NCBI RefSeq assembly: GCF_900176165.1 | Contig: NZ_FWWU01000007.1 | Location: forward strand, 62,001-126,000 | DNA length: 64,000 bases | Origin: Deinococcus hopiensis KR-140 | GTDB lineage: Bacteria; Deinococcota; Deinococci; Deinococcales; Deinococcaceae | Direction of reading: 5' to 3' | Shown: positions 47,492 through 56,221 of the stretch, one piece after another | Layout: each line of letters starts with the position of its first letter | How positions within the stretch are numbered: position 1 is the first letter of the stretch | Translations under genes and position numbers: made by a program | The notes under the pieces: generated by a model | Told to the model about the DNA's origin: nothing | Database searches by the model: none | The model's input: the letters and a program-made list of their open reading frames with translations, nothing else

Positions 47492-49576
47492 ATGACCGCA
47501 ACCCAGACCAAGACTGTGATTCAGAACCGCTGGAACGACGCCCAGGCCCCTCAGAGCGATGACCTCGCCGCGCTGACCTACCGCTCGAACCTCCTTGGTG
47601 CCGACCGCACGCTGGTGAACATCTACGGTGGGAACACCAGCACCAAGAGCGTCGAGAAAGATCACCTCGGCCGGGACGTCACCGTGCTGTGGGTCAAGGG
47701 CTCCGGCAGCGACATCGCGTCCATCACGGAGAAGGGCTTCGCAGGTCTGAAACTCGACGAGGTGCTCCCCCTCTTTGAGCGGCCGAGCATGACCGACGAG
47801 GAGATGACCGCGTACCTGGAGCGCACCGTCTTCGAGCCTGGACGTCCTCGGCAGAGCATCGAGACGCTGCTGCACGCCTTTGTCCCCGCCAAACACGTGG
47901 ACCACACGCACCCGGACGCGATCATCGCCATTGCCTGCACGCCCAACGGCCCGGACATCATGCGGGAGATCTACGGAGACCGTGCCGCGTGGGTGGACTA
48001 CATCCGCCCCGGTTTCACCCTCAGCCAGCAGATTGGCGCCGCCGTGCGGAACAACCCGGGGCTCGAAGCCGTCGTGATGGGCAAGCACGGCCTGGTCACC
48101 TGGGGCGACACCGCCAAGGAAAGCTACGAGACCACCCTGCGCATCATTGGCGAAGCGCAGGCATACCTCGACGCCCATCAAGAAGAGCAACCATTCGGCG
48201 GAGTGAAGGTGCACAGCCTGCCGGAGGACGAGGCGAACGCCCTGCTCGCTGAGGTGCTTCCCGTCCTGCGCGGCGCCATGAAAGGCGCGCGGCCCGTCGT
48301 CCTGAATGTCGACCGCAGCCCTGAAGTGATGGAGTTTGTGAATTCCAATGCGGCCGCCGAACTCTCGCAGGTGGGGGCCGCTTGCCCCGATCACCTCGTG
48401 CACACCAAGCGCACGCCGCTCTTCTTAAGCTGGACACCCGAGCAGGGCAAAGACGCTCTGCTCGCCGCAGCAAAGGACGCTGTCGAGCGGTTCAAAGCAG
48501 AGTACGCAGGGTACTTCGAGGAGAACAAGGGCGAAGGGGACGTGATGTTCACGCCCAGCCCCCGCGTCGTCCTGATTCCCGGGCTCGGCATGATCAACAG
48601 TGGACCGGACGCTCAAGGTGCTGACGTCTCCCGTCAGCTGTACTTACGCGCCATTCAGGTCATGAAGAGTGCCAGCAGCCTTGGCGGATTCGTCTCCCTG
48701 ACGGCTGCGGAGTCCTACGCGGTGGAGTACTGGCCGCTGGAACTGTACAAGCTCGCGCAGAAACCCGCTCCCAAGGTCCTCGAAGGGCACGTTGCCCTGG
48801 TAACTGGCGCAGCCAGTGGCATCGGACGCGCCATCGCCCGCCGCCTTGCCCAGGACGGAGCCCACGTCGTGATTGCAGATCTCAACGATGAGGGGGGCCG
48901 CCAGGTCGCGCAGGAGATTGCGGAGGAGCGGGGATACAAGCGCGCCACCAGCACCGGCATGAACGTCACCAGTGAGGAGCAGGTGCAGGCCGCCTACACC
49001 CACGCCATCCTGCAGTACGGTGGCGTGGACGTCGTAGTCAACAACGCCGGCATCGCTTCGAGCGCGCCCATTGAAGAAACCAGCCTGGAGATGTGGAACA
49101 AGAACCAGAACATCCTCTCCACTGGGTATTTCCTGGTGGCCAGGGAAGCGTTCAAGGTCCTCAAGGTCCAGGGGACCGGCGGAAACCTGGTGTTCATCGG
49201 GAGCAAGAACAGCCTCGCTGCTGGGAAAAATGCCGCGGCCTACAGCACGGCCAAAGCCGCTGAGATTCACCTGGCCCGCTGCCTGGCGGAAGAAGGCGGG
49301 GCGCACGGGATCCGCGTGAACAGCGTCCTCCCCGACAGCGTCCTGTCCGGCTCGGCCATCTGGGACGGCAAGTGGCGCGCCGAGCGGGCCGCGACGTACG
49401 GCATCCGCGAAGATCAGCTCGAAGACTTCTACAAGCAGCGCAACACGCTGAAAGTCAACATCCTCCCCGAGGACATCGCGGAGGCCACGTACTTCTTCAC
49501 CACGCCCGCGGCGAGCAAGACCACCGGGGGGATCCTCACGGTGGACGGTGGGGTGCCCATCGCGTATGTCCGCTGA
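47492..49576 (+). CDS. rhaD: Rhamnulose-1-phosphate aldolase / short-chain dehydrogenase fusion
   Basis: This 694-residue two-domain enzyme (RhaEW type) starts at ATG 47492 behind CCGGAGGACCCC. The N-terminal class II aldolase domain has NIYGGNTSTKS, HTHPDAIIAIACTPNGPDIM (metal His) and VVMGKHGLVTWGDTAKESYE, and splits rhamnulose-1-phosphate into dihydroxyacetone phosphate and L-lactaldehyde. The C-terminal SDR domain has the NAD motif VALVTGAASGIGRAIARRLA near residue 435, NNAG, and the Tyr-Lys pair in AAYSTAKAAEIHLARCLAEE near 584-588. It is expected to oxidise the lactaldehyde to lactate, inferred from pathway logic and the lut genes below. Confidence 0.92.
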   Translation: MTATQTKTVIQNRWNDAQAPQSDDLAALTYRSNLLGADRTLVNIYGGNTSTKSVEKDHLGRDVTVLWVKGSGSDIASITEKGFAGLKLDEVLPLFERPSMTDEEMTAYLERTVFEPGRPRQSIETLLHAFVPAKHVDHTHPDAIIAIACTPNGPDIMREIYGDRAAWVDYIRPGFTLSQQIGAAVRNNPGLEAVVMGKHGLVTWGDTAKESYETTLRIIGEAQAYLDAHQEEQPFGGVKVHSLPEDEANALLAEVLPVLRGAMKGARPVVLNVDRSPEVMEFVNSNAAAELSQVGAACPDHLVHTKRTPLFLSWTPEQGKDALLAAAKDAVERFKAEYAGYFEENKGEGDVMFTPSPRVVLIPGLGMINSGPDAQGADVSRQLYLRAIQVMKSASSLGGFVSLTAAESYAVEYWPLELYKLAQKPAPKVLEGHVALVTGAASGIGRAIARRLAQDGAHVVIADLNDEGGRQVAQEIAEERGYKRATSTGMNVTSEEQVQAAYTHAILQYGGVDVVVNNAGIASSAPIEETSLEMWNKNQNILSTGYFLVAREAFKVLKVQGTGGNLVFIGSKNSLAAGKNAAAYSTAKAAEIHLARCLAEEGGAHGIRVNSVLPDSVLSGSAIWDGKWRAERAATYGIREDQLEDFYKQRNTLKVNILPEDIAEATYFFTTPAASKTTGGILTVDGGVPIAYVR

Positions 49577-51041
49577 AGTGAAGCGTCACGTCGCCATTGA
49601 CCTCGGCGCGTCCAGCGGCCGCGTGGCGATCGGCACCATCCAGGACGGAAAGCTCTCCGTGAACGTCGTGCACCGCTTTGCAAATGGGGGGGTGCCCGTC
49701 CAGGGCCGGCTGTACTGGGACGTCCTTGGCCTATGGAAGGAGATTCTGCACGGCCTGCGCCTCGCGGCGCAGCACGGCCACATTCACAGCGTGGGAGTGG
49801 ATTCCTGGGCAGTGGATTACGCGCTGCTCGATGAGCACGACCTGCTGATGGATGGTGTTCACCACTACCGGGATCCCCGGACCGGTGGCGTGATGGACGA
49901 CTGCCTGAACGTTCTGCCCAGAAGTGCGGTGTACGCGTCCACTGGGATTCAGTTCCTGCCGTTCAACACGGTGTATCAGCTCGTGGCGCATGAGCGTCAA
50001 GCACCGGGCATCCTGAACCGTGCCTGCCAGCTGCTGCTCGTCCCGGACCTGCTGCACTTCTGGCTGAGTGGACGCCGGGCCACAGAACGGACCAACGCCA
50101 GCACCACGCAGCTGTACGATCCCCGCGAGGATGCCTGGTCGGCCCCGGTCATCACGGCTTTCGGGCTCCCCCCAGTCCTTTTCCCGGATATCGTTCCCGC
50201 GGGTACCGTGCTGGGTGAAGTTACGCCCGCCGTAGCGCAGGAGACGGGGCTGACCAGCACCGTCGTGGTGGCGCCCGCCACGCACGACACCGCAAGTGCA
50301 GTCGCGGCCGTGCCTGCCGTTGGAAACGACTGGGCCTACCTGTCGAGCGGCACGTGGTCCCTGGTCGGCGTGGAAACCTTAAGTCCTGTCGTGACGCCCG
50401 AGGCCCTGCAGTACAACCTCACGAACGAGGCGGGCGTGAACGGCACCACCAGACTCCTGAAGAACGTCATGGGATTGTGGATCGTGCAGGAGTGCCGCCG
50501 CGCGTGGGGCAGTCCCGACTTCGCGCAGCTGTACGCGGATGCTGAGGCCGCCGCAGGAGGACCCCTGGTCGATCCGGACGACGGACGCTTCCTTCACGCC
50601 GGCCTCGACATGCCCCAGCGGATTCAGGCGTACTGCCGCGAGACTGGTCAGGCTGTTCCCGCGACGCCCGCGGAAATCACCCGCTGCGTCCTGGAGAGCC
50701 TGGCCCTGCGTACGGCGGAAGTCCTCCTCCAGCTGGAGGACGTCACGGGCCGCATGATCTCCACCCTCCACGTGGTGGGTGGGGGATCGCAAGTTCGCTT
50801 CCTCAACCAGTTGCTCGCCGACACCACGGGCCGCAGGGTGATCGCCGGTCCTGTCGAGGCCACCTTGATCGGCAATCTCCTCGTGCAGGCCGAAGCGTCC
50901 GGAAGCATTCCCGCTGGCAGTCTGCGGAGCGTCGTCCTCCAGTCCGAAGCCCTGGATACGTTTGAACCCACGACTGCCGTCCCATCCCAGCGGCTCGCGC
51001 TGTTCGCTCAGCTGGGCCGAGCACAACCCCTGCACTCCTGA
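49566..51041 (+). CDS. rhaB: Rhamnulokinase
   Basis: This 491-residue FGGY-family sugar kinase phosphorylates L-rhamnulose at C1. Motifs: phosphate-1 loop VAIDLGASSGRVAIG, GVDSWAVDYALLDEHDLLMD (catalytic Asp region), YLSSGTWSLVGVE (phosphate-2) and TLHVVGGGSQVRFLNQLLAD (adenosine site). ATG 49566 overlaps the end of the aldolase gene by 11 bp; GTG 49581 is possible. It sits between the aldolase and the lactate-utilisation genes. Confidence 0.93.
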   Translation: MSAEVKRHVAIDLGASSGRVAIGTIQDGKLSVNVVHRFANGGVPVQGRLYWDVLGLWKEILHGLRLAAQHGHIHSVGVDSWAVDYALLDEHDLLMDGVHHYRDPRTGGVMDDCLNVLPRSAVYASTGIQFLPFNTVYQLVAHERQAPGILNRACQLLLVPDLLHFWLSGRRATERTNASTTQLYDPREDAWSAPVITAFGLPPVLFPDIVPAGTVLGEVTPAVAQETGLTSTVVVAPATHDTASAVAAVPAVGNDWAYLSSGTWSLVGVETLSPVVTPEALQYNLTNEAGVNGTTRLLKNVMGLWIVQECRRAWGSPDFAQLYADAEAAAGGPLVDPDDGRFLHAGLDMPQRIQAYCRETGQAVPATPAEITRCVLESLALRTAEVLLQLEDVTGRMISTLHVVGGGSQVRFLNQLLADTTGRRVIAGPVEATLIGNLLVQAEASGSIPAGSLRSVVLQSEALDTFEPTTAVPSQRLALFAQLGRAQPLHS

Positions 51042-51119
51042 ACCGGCGGGGGACGACCGGGACGCGCACGGCACAGGCCCCTGAACGTCCCAGCGCTCCT
51101 TTTCGCCTGAGGTTTCCCT

Positions 51120-51863
51120 GTGAAGATCGACCTGTTTATTACGTGTCTTAACGACGCGATGTTTCCCCGCACGGGCGAGGCGACCGTGCGTCTCCTCGAA
51201 CGCCTCGGGCATGAGGTGCGCTTCAACGACCGGCAGACCTGCTGCGGGCAGATGCACTTCAACTCCGGCTACCGGGAAGACGCGCTCCGGCTCGTCCGGC
51301 ACTTCGTGGAGACGTTCCGGGACGCGGACACCGTCGTCGCCCCCAGTGGATCCTGCGTGGGGATGGTCCGCGACCTGTACCCGAGGGCCGCCGAGTGGGC
51401 CGGCGACGAGGCGCTGCTGCGGGAAGTCCAGGCCCTCACTCCGCGCGTCTTTGAGCTCAGCGAGTTCCTCGTGAGCCAGTTGCAGGTCGAGGACGTGGGC
51501 GCGTACTACCCGCACCGCGTCACCTACCACCAGACCTGCCACGCCATGCGGGTCCTGCGGGTGGGAGACGCGCCGCTGCGCCTCCTGCAAAACGTCCGGG
51601 GCCTGAATCTCATTGAATTGCCTGCGGTGGACCAGTGCTGCGGGTTTGGTGGGACCTTCAGCGTGAAGAATGCCGATACCAGCACCGCGATGCTCGCGGA
51701 CAAGGTCCAGAACGTGATGAGCACCAGGGCGGAGGCGTGTACCGCAGGAGACAACTCCTGCCTGATGCACATCGGCGGAGGGCTCAGCCGGTTGCAGAGC
51801 GGTACGCGCACAGTCCACCTTGCGGAGATCCTCGCCAGCACCGAAGGGGAGGTCTACGCGTGA
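51120..51863 (+). CDS. lutA: L-lactate utilisation protein LutA (Fe-S, CCG domains)
   Basis: This 247-residue subunit of the LutABC L-lactate oxidase complex uses a GTG start at 51120. It contains the two CCG cysteine-rich motifs, DRQTCCGQMHFNSG and VDQCCGFGGTFS, which bind iron-sulfur or electron-transfer centres in this family (also LldE/GlpC), plus VAPSGSCVGMVRDLYPRAA. Its place after rhaB indicates that lactate made from lactaldehyde is oxidised to pyruvate in the same operon. The stop overlaps lutB (GTGA). Confidence 0.92.
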   Translation: MKIDLFITCLNDAMFPRTGEATVRLLERLGHEVRFNDRQTCCGQMHFNSGYREDALRLVRHFVETFRDADTVVAPSGSCVGMVRDLYPRAAEWAGDEALLREVQALTPRVFELSEFLVSQLQVEDVGAYYPHRVTYHQTCHAMRVLRVGDAPLRLLQNVRGLNLIELPAVDQCCGFGGTFSVKNADTSTAMLADKVQNVMSTRAEACTAGDNSCLMHIGGGLSRLQSGTRTVHLAEILASTEGEVYA

Positions 51864-53359
51864 GTGCCGGTGGGATCAAGCCTGCCCGGACTTTTCAGGA
51901 GGCTGCCCGGACCACGCTGAGCAACGCGCAGATGCGCCGCAACCTCAGGCACGCCACAACGACCATTCGCGACAAGCGTCAACGCGCGGTCGCTGAACTG
52001 CCCGACTGGGAAGCGCTGCGGGATGAGGGCGCCGCCATCAAGGACCACGTGATGGCCAACCTCAGCGATTACCTGCTGGAACTGGAAGCGTCCGTACAAG
52101 CTCGGGGAGGACAGGTGCACTGGGCGCGGGACGCGGAAGAAGCCCGGGAGATCGTTGCCCGTCTCACCGCGTCGTACGGTTCGCGGGAAGTCATCAAGGT
52201 CAAGTCGATCTCCACCGACGAGATCGAACTCAATGCGGGGCTCGAAGCGCACGGCATTCACGCGATCGAAACGGACCTCGCGGAACTCATCGTGCAGTTG
52301 GCGGATGACCGCCCCAGCCACATTCTGGTTCCAGCGATTCACCGCAACCGTGCGGAAATCCGGGAGCTTTTCCAACGCAAGCTGGGTGCGGAACTCCTGA
52401 CGGACGACCCAAAAGTCCTTGCGGAAGCGGCCCGGGTATACCTCCGAGAGAAGTTCCTGAGTACGAAAGTGGCGGTGTCCGGAGCGAACTTCGCCGTTGC
52501 AGAGTCTGGAACGGTCTGCATTGTAGAATCCGAAGGCAATGGCCGGATGTGCCTGACCATGCCGGACGTGCTGATCAGCGTGATGGGCATCGAGAAGGTG
52601 CTGCCGAAGTGGGAGGACCTCGCGGTGTTTATGCGGCTTCTCCCCCGTTCCAGCACCGCCGAGCGCATGAATCCCTATACCTCCTTCTGGAGCGGCGTGA
52701 CTCCGGGAGATGGCCCGCAAGAGTTCCACCTGGTCCTGCTGGACAACGGCCGGACCGACGTCCTCGCGGATGAAGTGGGCCGTCAGACGCTGCGCTGCAT
52801 CCGGTGCTCGGCGTGCCTGAACGTCTGCCCGGTGTACGAGCGGGCGGGGGGGCACGCGTACGGCAGCGTGTATCCCGGGCCGATCGGCGCGATCCTTACG
52901 CCGCAACTGCTGCATCTGGAGGACAAGAACGCCAATACCCTCCCGTGGGCAAGCAGCCTGTGCGGCGCGTGCTACGACGCCTGCCCCGTGAAGATCAACA
53001 TCCCGGAAGTGCTGCTGTACCTACGCGGCAAGATCAATGAGGCCAAGCCGTTGTCGTTAGAGGCTGCGGCCTTCAAGACGGCCGCCTGGGTCATGAGCGA
53101 ACCCTTCCGTTTTGAAGGTGCCATCAAGCTTGCGCGAACCGGACAGGGACCTCTCGTGAAGCACGGGGCCATTCACGCGCTTCCAGGCATGTTGAGCGGC
53201 TGGACAAACACCCGGGACCTCCCCGCATTTCCCAAGCAGACCTTCCGGGAGTGGTGGAGGCAACGCCCGGCTCCCGAGCTTAGGGAGACCGACGGCAACG
53301 CCCAGACGAGCGAAGGGGAAGTCACCGCACCGCAGCGTGACAACCGGGGGGCGGTATGA
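51860..53359 (+). CDS. lutB: L-lactate utilisation protein LutB (ferredoxin-like Fe-S)
   Basis: This 499-residue protein uses GTG at 51860, overlapping the lutA stop; an open frame extends upstream inside lutA and is not used. The N-terminal LUD domain shows SGANFAVAESGTVCIVESEG and PDVLISVMGIEKVLP. Two 4Fe-4S motifs follow: CIRCSACLNVCPVY and CGACYDACPVKINIP. The C-terminal tail contains EPFRFEGAIKLARTGQGP. It carries electrons between LutA and LutC during L-lactate oxidation to pyruvate, probably to the quinone pool. Confidence 0.93.
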   Translation: MSAGGIKPARTFQEAARTTLSNAQMRRNLRHATTTIRDKRQRAVAELPDWEALRDEGAAIKDHVMANLSDYLLELEASVQARGGQVHWARDAEEAREIVARLTASYGSREVIKVKSISTDEIELNAGLEAHGIHAIETDLAELIVQLADDRPSHILVPAIHRNRAEIRELFQRKLGAELLTDDPKVLAEAARVYLREKFLSTKVAVSGANFAVAESGTVCIVESEGNGRMCLTMPDVLISVMGIEKVLPKWEDLAVFMRLLPRSSTAERMNPYTSFWSGVTPGDGPQEFHLVLLDNGRTDVLADEVGRQTLRCIRCSACLNVCPVYERAGGHAYGSVYPGPIGAILTPQLLHLEDKNANTLPWASSLCGACYDACPVKINIPEVLLYLRGKINEAKPLSLEAAAFKTAAWVMSEPFRFEGAIKLARTGQGPLVKHGAIHALPGMLSGWTNTRDLPAFPKQTFREWWRQRPAPELRETDGNAQTSEGEVTAPQRDNRGAV

Positions 53360-53979
53360 CCGCAGAAGCGAGGCTGGAGATCCTCACCCGCACCAACCGC
53401 GCGGCAGGACGCGCGCAGGACCGCTTTGAGCGTGTTCCCGTTCGTCCCTCCGTCCGGGATCAGTGGGACATCGCCGAGCAGTTCGCGGAATACGCGGCGG
53501 AATACCGCGCCAACGTCTTGCGTACGACGCGAGCGCAACTCCAGCAGGCCATCGGAGACCTGCTGAGGGGGCGTGGCCGTGTGGCCGTTCCGCAGGATCT
53601 GCCTGCTGAATGGCTGCCCGGAGGCCTTGCAGTCATCCGTGATGAACCGGGCGTCACCGACCTGAGGGCGGTGCATTCCGTTGTGACGGGAGCGGCGGCA
53701 GCCATCGCAGAGACGGGCACTGTCGTGCTCGACCATGGCGCTGGGCAAGGACGCCGGGCACTGACCCTGGTCCCCGACCATCACATCTGCGTCGTGTTTG
53801 AACGTCAGGTAATGGACAGCGTGCCAGAAGCGGCGATGCACCTTCGCGGCAGTGCGCTGCGCGGACAACCGATGACCTGGATCAGCGGCCCGAGCGCCAC
53901 TTCAGACATTGAGCTCAGCCGTGTGGAGGGCGTGCACGGCCCCCGCGTGCTGGACATCATTCTCGTGCGGGAGGCGTGA
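53356..53979 (+). CDS. lutC: L-lactate utilisation protein LutC (LUD domain)
   Basis: This 207-residue LUD-domain protein is coupled to lutB by an ATGA overlap. Text: WDIAEQFAEYAAEYRANVLR, AAAAIAETGTVVLDHGAGQG, ALTLVPDHHICVVFERQVMD and SGPSATSDIELSRVEGVHGP, the usual LutC ending. Last gene of the rhamnose catabolic arm. No terminator hairpin is obvious after it, and a broken HD-GYP gene converges on it. Confidence 0.9.
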   Translation: MTAEARLEILTRTNRAAGRAQDRFERVPVRPSVRDQWDIAEQFAEYAAEYRANVLRTTRAQLQQAIGDLLRGRGRVAVPQDLPAEWLPGGLAVIRDEPGVTDLRAVHSVVTGAAAAIAETGTVVLDHGAGQGRRALTLVPDHHICVVFERQVMDSVPEAAMHLRGSALRGQPMTWISGPSATSDIELSRVEGVHGPRVLDIILVREA

Positions 53980-53984
53980 CGTGG

Positions 53985-54390
53985 CAATGCGGCATCAACT
54001 GCTGCTGGATCGAACTGTCTCCCCCGCTGCTGCCAGAATTCTGCCTGGGCCTCCTCAGATGTCTGCGCCGTCTTAGACACCGGCTGACAGGTGAGACCGT
54101 CGTGGCTATCAATCACACCAAAGAGTCGAGCTAAACGGTGGATACGCTCACCACAGAGGCCGAGTGGATATTTTGTCCCGTCCCCCCGCTCACGGTGAGG
54201 CAAGATGACCCCGAGCGTTGCCGGTGAGAGATGGGGCAGATGCTGTGCCCGTCGGTGACCATAAGTGAGACGCCACTGGATGTCTGACCGCTCCTCCTCG
54301 TCGACCACCGCATTGATCTGACTCATGCTGATCGGCTTTGCGTCCGCGCCTATCTCCGCATCAGGATGAACTTGATCATTGGATGTGTCT
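53985..54390 (-). pseudogene. Remnant of an HD-GYP cyclic-di-GMP phosphodiesterase
   Basis: The minus-strand text HLPHLSPATLGVILPHRERG, DGTKYPLGLCGERIHRLARL, FGVIDSHDGLTCQPVSKTAQ and EEAQAEFWQQRGRQFDPAAV matches the last third of HD-GYP domains (H-H-E-R-x-D-G-x-G-Y-P-x-G-L, then A-R-I-x-x-V-x-D-x-Y-D-A-L-T). The metal-binding HHE is PHR, and GYP is KYP. The HD part is not recognisable. It runs up to the lutC stop. Catalytic function is lost. Confidence 0.65.
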
Positions 54391-54695
54391 TGGTGCGGTT
54401 TGAAAAACATGCTGGTGCGGTTTTTCCTGGTTTACCGAATGGAGGAATGATGAGGCGAACGTGGTGCACGCATGACACGACGTCCGTACCCAAAGACTGG
54501 ATGTTGAGAGGGACGTCCTTCAGGCACAGCACGCCGCCTATGGCGTTCCCTGTGCCGGCCTCAATCTACTCCGCCCTGCCCGTCCCATTTCCCAGCTGTT
54601 CACCCGAGTTCGGTCTGCTTCCATCTTCCTGCCCGACGAGAGCGGTATCCGGTGCAGAGGAAGAGGATACGGGGGCCTGTGGAGAGCTTGGTGTG
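54391..54695. other. Intergenic, probably decayed sequence
   Basis: About 300 bases. A minus-strand stretch reads AVLCLKDVPLNIQSLGTDVV, as if from a lost sensor domain belonging to the HD-GYP remnant. Nothing else is recognised. Confidence 0.35.
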
Positions 54696-55382
54696 TCATA
54701 CCGGTTCTCCTTCAGACACGAACTCCTGCGCCCGCTGAGGCTGCGCTTCAATGACTTCTCCGGGGCTGAGGAAGTGGTTGGCGGCTGCAGCCAGCGCGGC
54801 ACCGAGCAGCGGGGCGAGCCAGTACACCCAGTGGGCCGTCCAGATGCCGCTGGCAAGAGCCGGACCAAAGGAGCGCGCCGGGTTCATGCTCGCGCCCGTG
54901 ATAGGGCCGCCCATTGCCGCTTCCAGCGCCACCGTGCCGCCTACCACCCAGGGCAGCCCCGAACGCAGGGCCACCAGCAGAAGGAAGAAGGTCAGGAAGG
55001 TCTCCAGCGTGAATGCCTGGAGAACACTGCCGGTTGGAACTGTGGCCCCGAGGTTCCCTTTCATACCGAACATGACCAGCAGCACGAAGGCGGCCAGGAT
55101 GGCGCCGGTGAGCTGCGCGCCGACGTAAGGCAGCACCCGCTCCCTGGGGAATTTCCCCGCCAGGGTCAGCGCGAAGGTAGCGGCGGGGTTGATATGCGCG
55201 CCGCTTATCGGCGCGAGGGCCGCGATGACCGACATGACCGTTAAGCCGAAGACCACAGCAACGCCCAGGTGGCCGAGCATACCCGTCTGGGCCTGCACCA
55301 CCGCTGCACCAGGACCGAAAAAAATCAGCGCAAAGGTGCCGGTGAGTTCTGCGGCCAGGGCGCGCAGGAGTGGGACGGTCAT
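54696..55382 (-). CDS. Aquaporin/MIP channel in an ars operon
   Basis: This 228-residue six-helix channel has both NPA boxes: SGAHINPAATFALTLAGKFP (first) and TGASMNPARSFGPALASGIW (second), the latter giving the Arg of the selectivity filter. The size fits the AqpZ/AqpS group. It follows arsC directly (stop and start overlap at 55382) and is the last gene of the arsR-arsC-aquaporin unit. In a few bacteria such a channel (AqpS) lets arsenite leave the cell after arsenate reduction; that role is inferred here from context, since no ArsB or Acr3 pump gene is present. Confidence 0.88.
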   Translation of the reverse strand: MTVPLLRALAAELTGTFALIFFGPGAAVVQAQTGMLGHLGVAVVFGLTVMSVIAALAPISGAHINPAATFALTLAGKFPRERVLPYVGAQLTGAILAAFVLLVMFGMKGNLGATVPTGSVLQAFTLETFLTFFLLLVALRSGLPWVVGGTVALEAAMGGPITGASMNPARSFGPALASGIWTAHWVYWLAPLLGAALAAAANHFLSPGEVIEAQPQRAQEFVSEGEPV

Positions 55383-55843
55383 CAGGCAACCGTAACGGTG
55401 GGGCTGTCCGCATAGGTCTCGGGCACGGGACGCCCTTCCTTCAACGCCTGCACAAACGCCTCAAACTGCTTCCCAAGCTGGTCCCGCACCACTCGCCAGC
55501 GGTCCAGACTGCCGCCACTGGGATCGGCGAAGGGATAGTGCTGCCGGGTGGTCTTGCCCGGATAGACGGGGCACGCCTCTGCAGCAGAATCACAGACCGT
55601 GACCACGTAATCAAAGTTCTGCGGATCCGGCACGTCGTAGAGCGTCTTGCTGGTGTGCCCCTCCAGACTCAGCCCAATCTCGGCCATGACGGTCTTCGCG
55701 TCGTCCTTGACCCGGGTGGCCTCGGTCCCCGCCGAGTGAACGTCAAGGTCAAGGCCTGTTTTCCGGGCCGCCTCGCGGGTGAGGGCCTCGGCCATTTGCG
55801 AGCGGGCGGAATTGTGGGTGCAGAGGATCAGGACGCGAGTCAT
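55382..55843 (-). CDS. arsC: Arsenate reductase, thioredoxin-coupled LMW-phosphatase type
   Basis: This 153-residue enzyme has the P-loop near the N-terminus: VLILCTHNSARSQMAEALTR, the C-x5-R-S active site with nucleophile Cys8. The downstream cysteines are in TVCDSAAEACPVYPG (C84 and C91 by position), matching the redox relay of the S. aureus/B. subtilis ArsC type. It reduces arsenate to arsenite using thioredoxin. Second gene of the operon, 4 bp after arsR. Confidence 0.93.
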   Translation of the reverse strand: MTRVLILCTHNSARSQMAEALTREAARKTGLDLDVHSAGTEATRVKDDAKTVMAEIGLSLEGHTSKTLYDVPDPQNFDYVVTVCDSAAEACPVYPGKTTRQHYPFADPSGGSLDRWRVVRDQLGKQFEAFVQALKEGRPVPETYADSPTVTVA

Positions 55844-55847
55844 CCCA

Positions 55848-56168
55848 TCAGCATATGGATTTAACTTGATGAGTCAAGGCAAGGTTGTCTGGAAATATCT
55901 CGGTCAATAGCGCGCCACCCAACTTGAAAAGTTGGTCCTGTTTCAGGGTGTAGTACGTGTTCTTGCCACGCTGCTCGGCGCGAACAAGTTTCGCCTCGCG
56001 GAGGATGCCCAGATGATAGGAGACCTTGGATTGTGGCAGCTCCAGCAGCGCTTCGAGGTCACAGACGCAGCGCTCGCCCTGGGCAAGGTGCCGAATCAAC
56101 CCGTAGCGGATCTCATGGGACAGGGCCTTGAGCTGGTCAAGGACCGTGGGTACAGCGAGGATGGTCAC
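55848..56168 (-). CDS. arsR: Arsenic-responsive repressor ArsR
   Basis: This 106-residue winged helix starts at GTG 56168, 6 nt after a TAGAAT box (leaderless). LSHEIRYGLIRHLAQGERCV precedes CDLEALLELPQSKVSYHLGI, the recognition helix. The metalloid site is E-R-C-V-C-D-L, the C-x-C pair of classical ArsR. NTYYTLKQDQLFKL is the wing end. It should repress the operon until arsenite binds. Confidence 0.92.
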   Translation of the reverse strand: MTILAVPTVLDQLKALSHEIRYGLIRHLAQGERCVCDLEALLELPQSKVSYHLGILREAKLVRAEQRGKNTYYTLKQDQLFKLGGALLTEIFPDNLALTHQVKSIC

Positions 56169-56174
56169 CCAACG

Positions 56175-56180
56175 ATTCTA
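56175..56180 (-). promoter_or_regulatory. -10 box of the ars operon (leaderless)
   Basis: TAGAAT on the minus strand, then CGTTGG, then the GTG start. No ribosome site is needed. ArsR is expected to bind over it. Confidence 0.6.
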
Positions 56181-56221
56181 TTGCGTGGAAAGAAGGGGCG
56201 ATGAATACACTGAAATTGAGC

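Noticed and set aside
46121..48403. 760-codon minus-strand frame across rhaI and the aldolase
   Set aside because: Antisense shadow caused by GC-rich codon bias; the plus strand carries recognisable rhaI and aldolase motifs and tight operon joints.
50379..51818. 479-codon minus-strand frame across rhaB and lutA
   Set aside because: Shadow of two well-supported plus-strand genes.
53805..54410. Intact 201-aa protein containing the GYP-like text
   Set aside because: It would overlap lutC by 175 bp and lacks the HD half; treated as a remnant.
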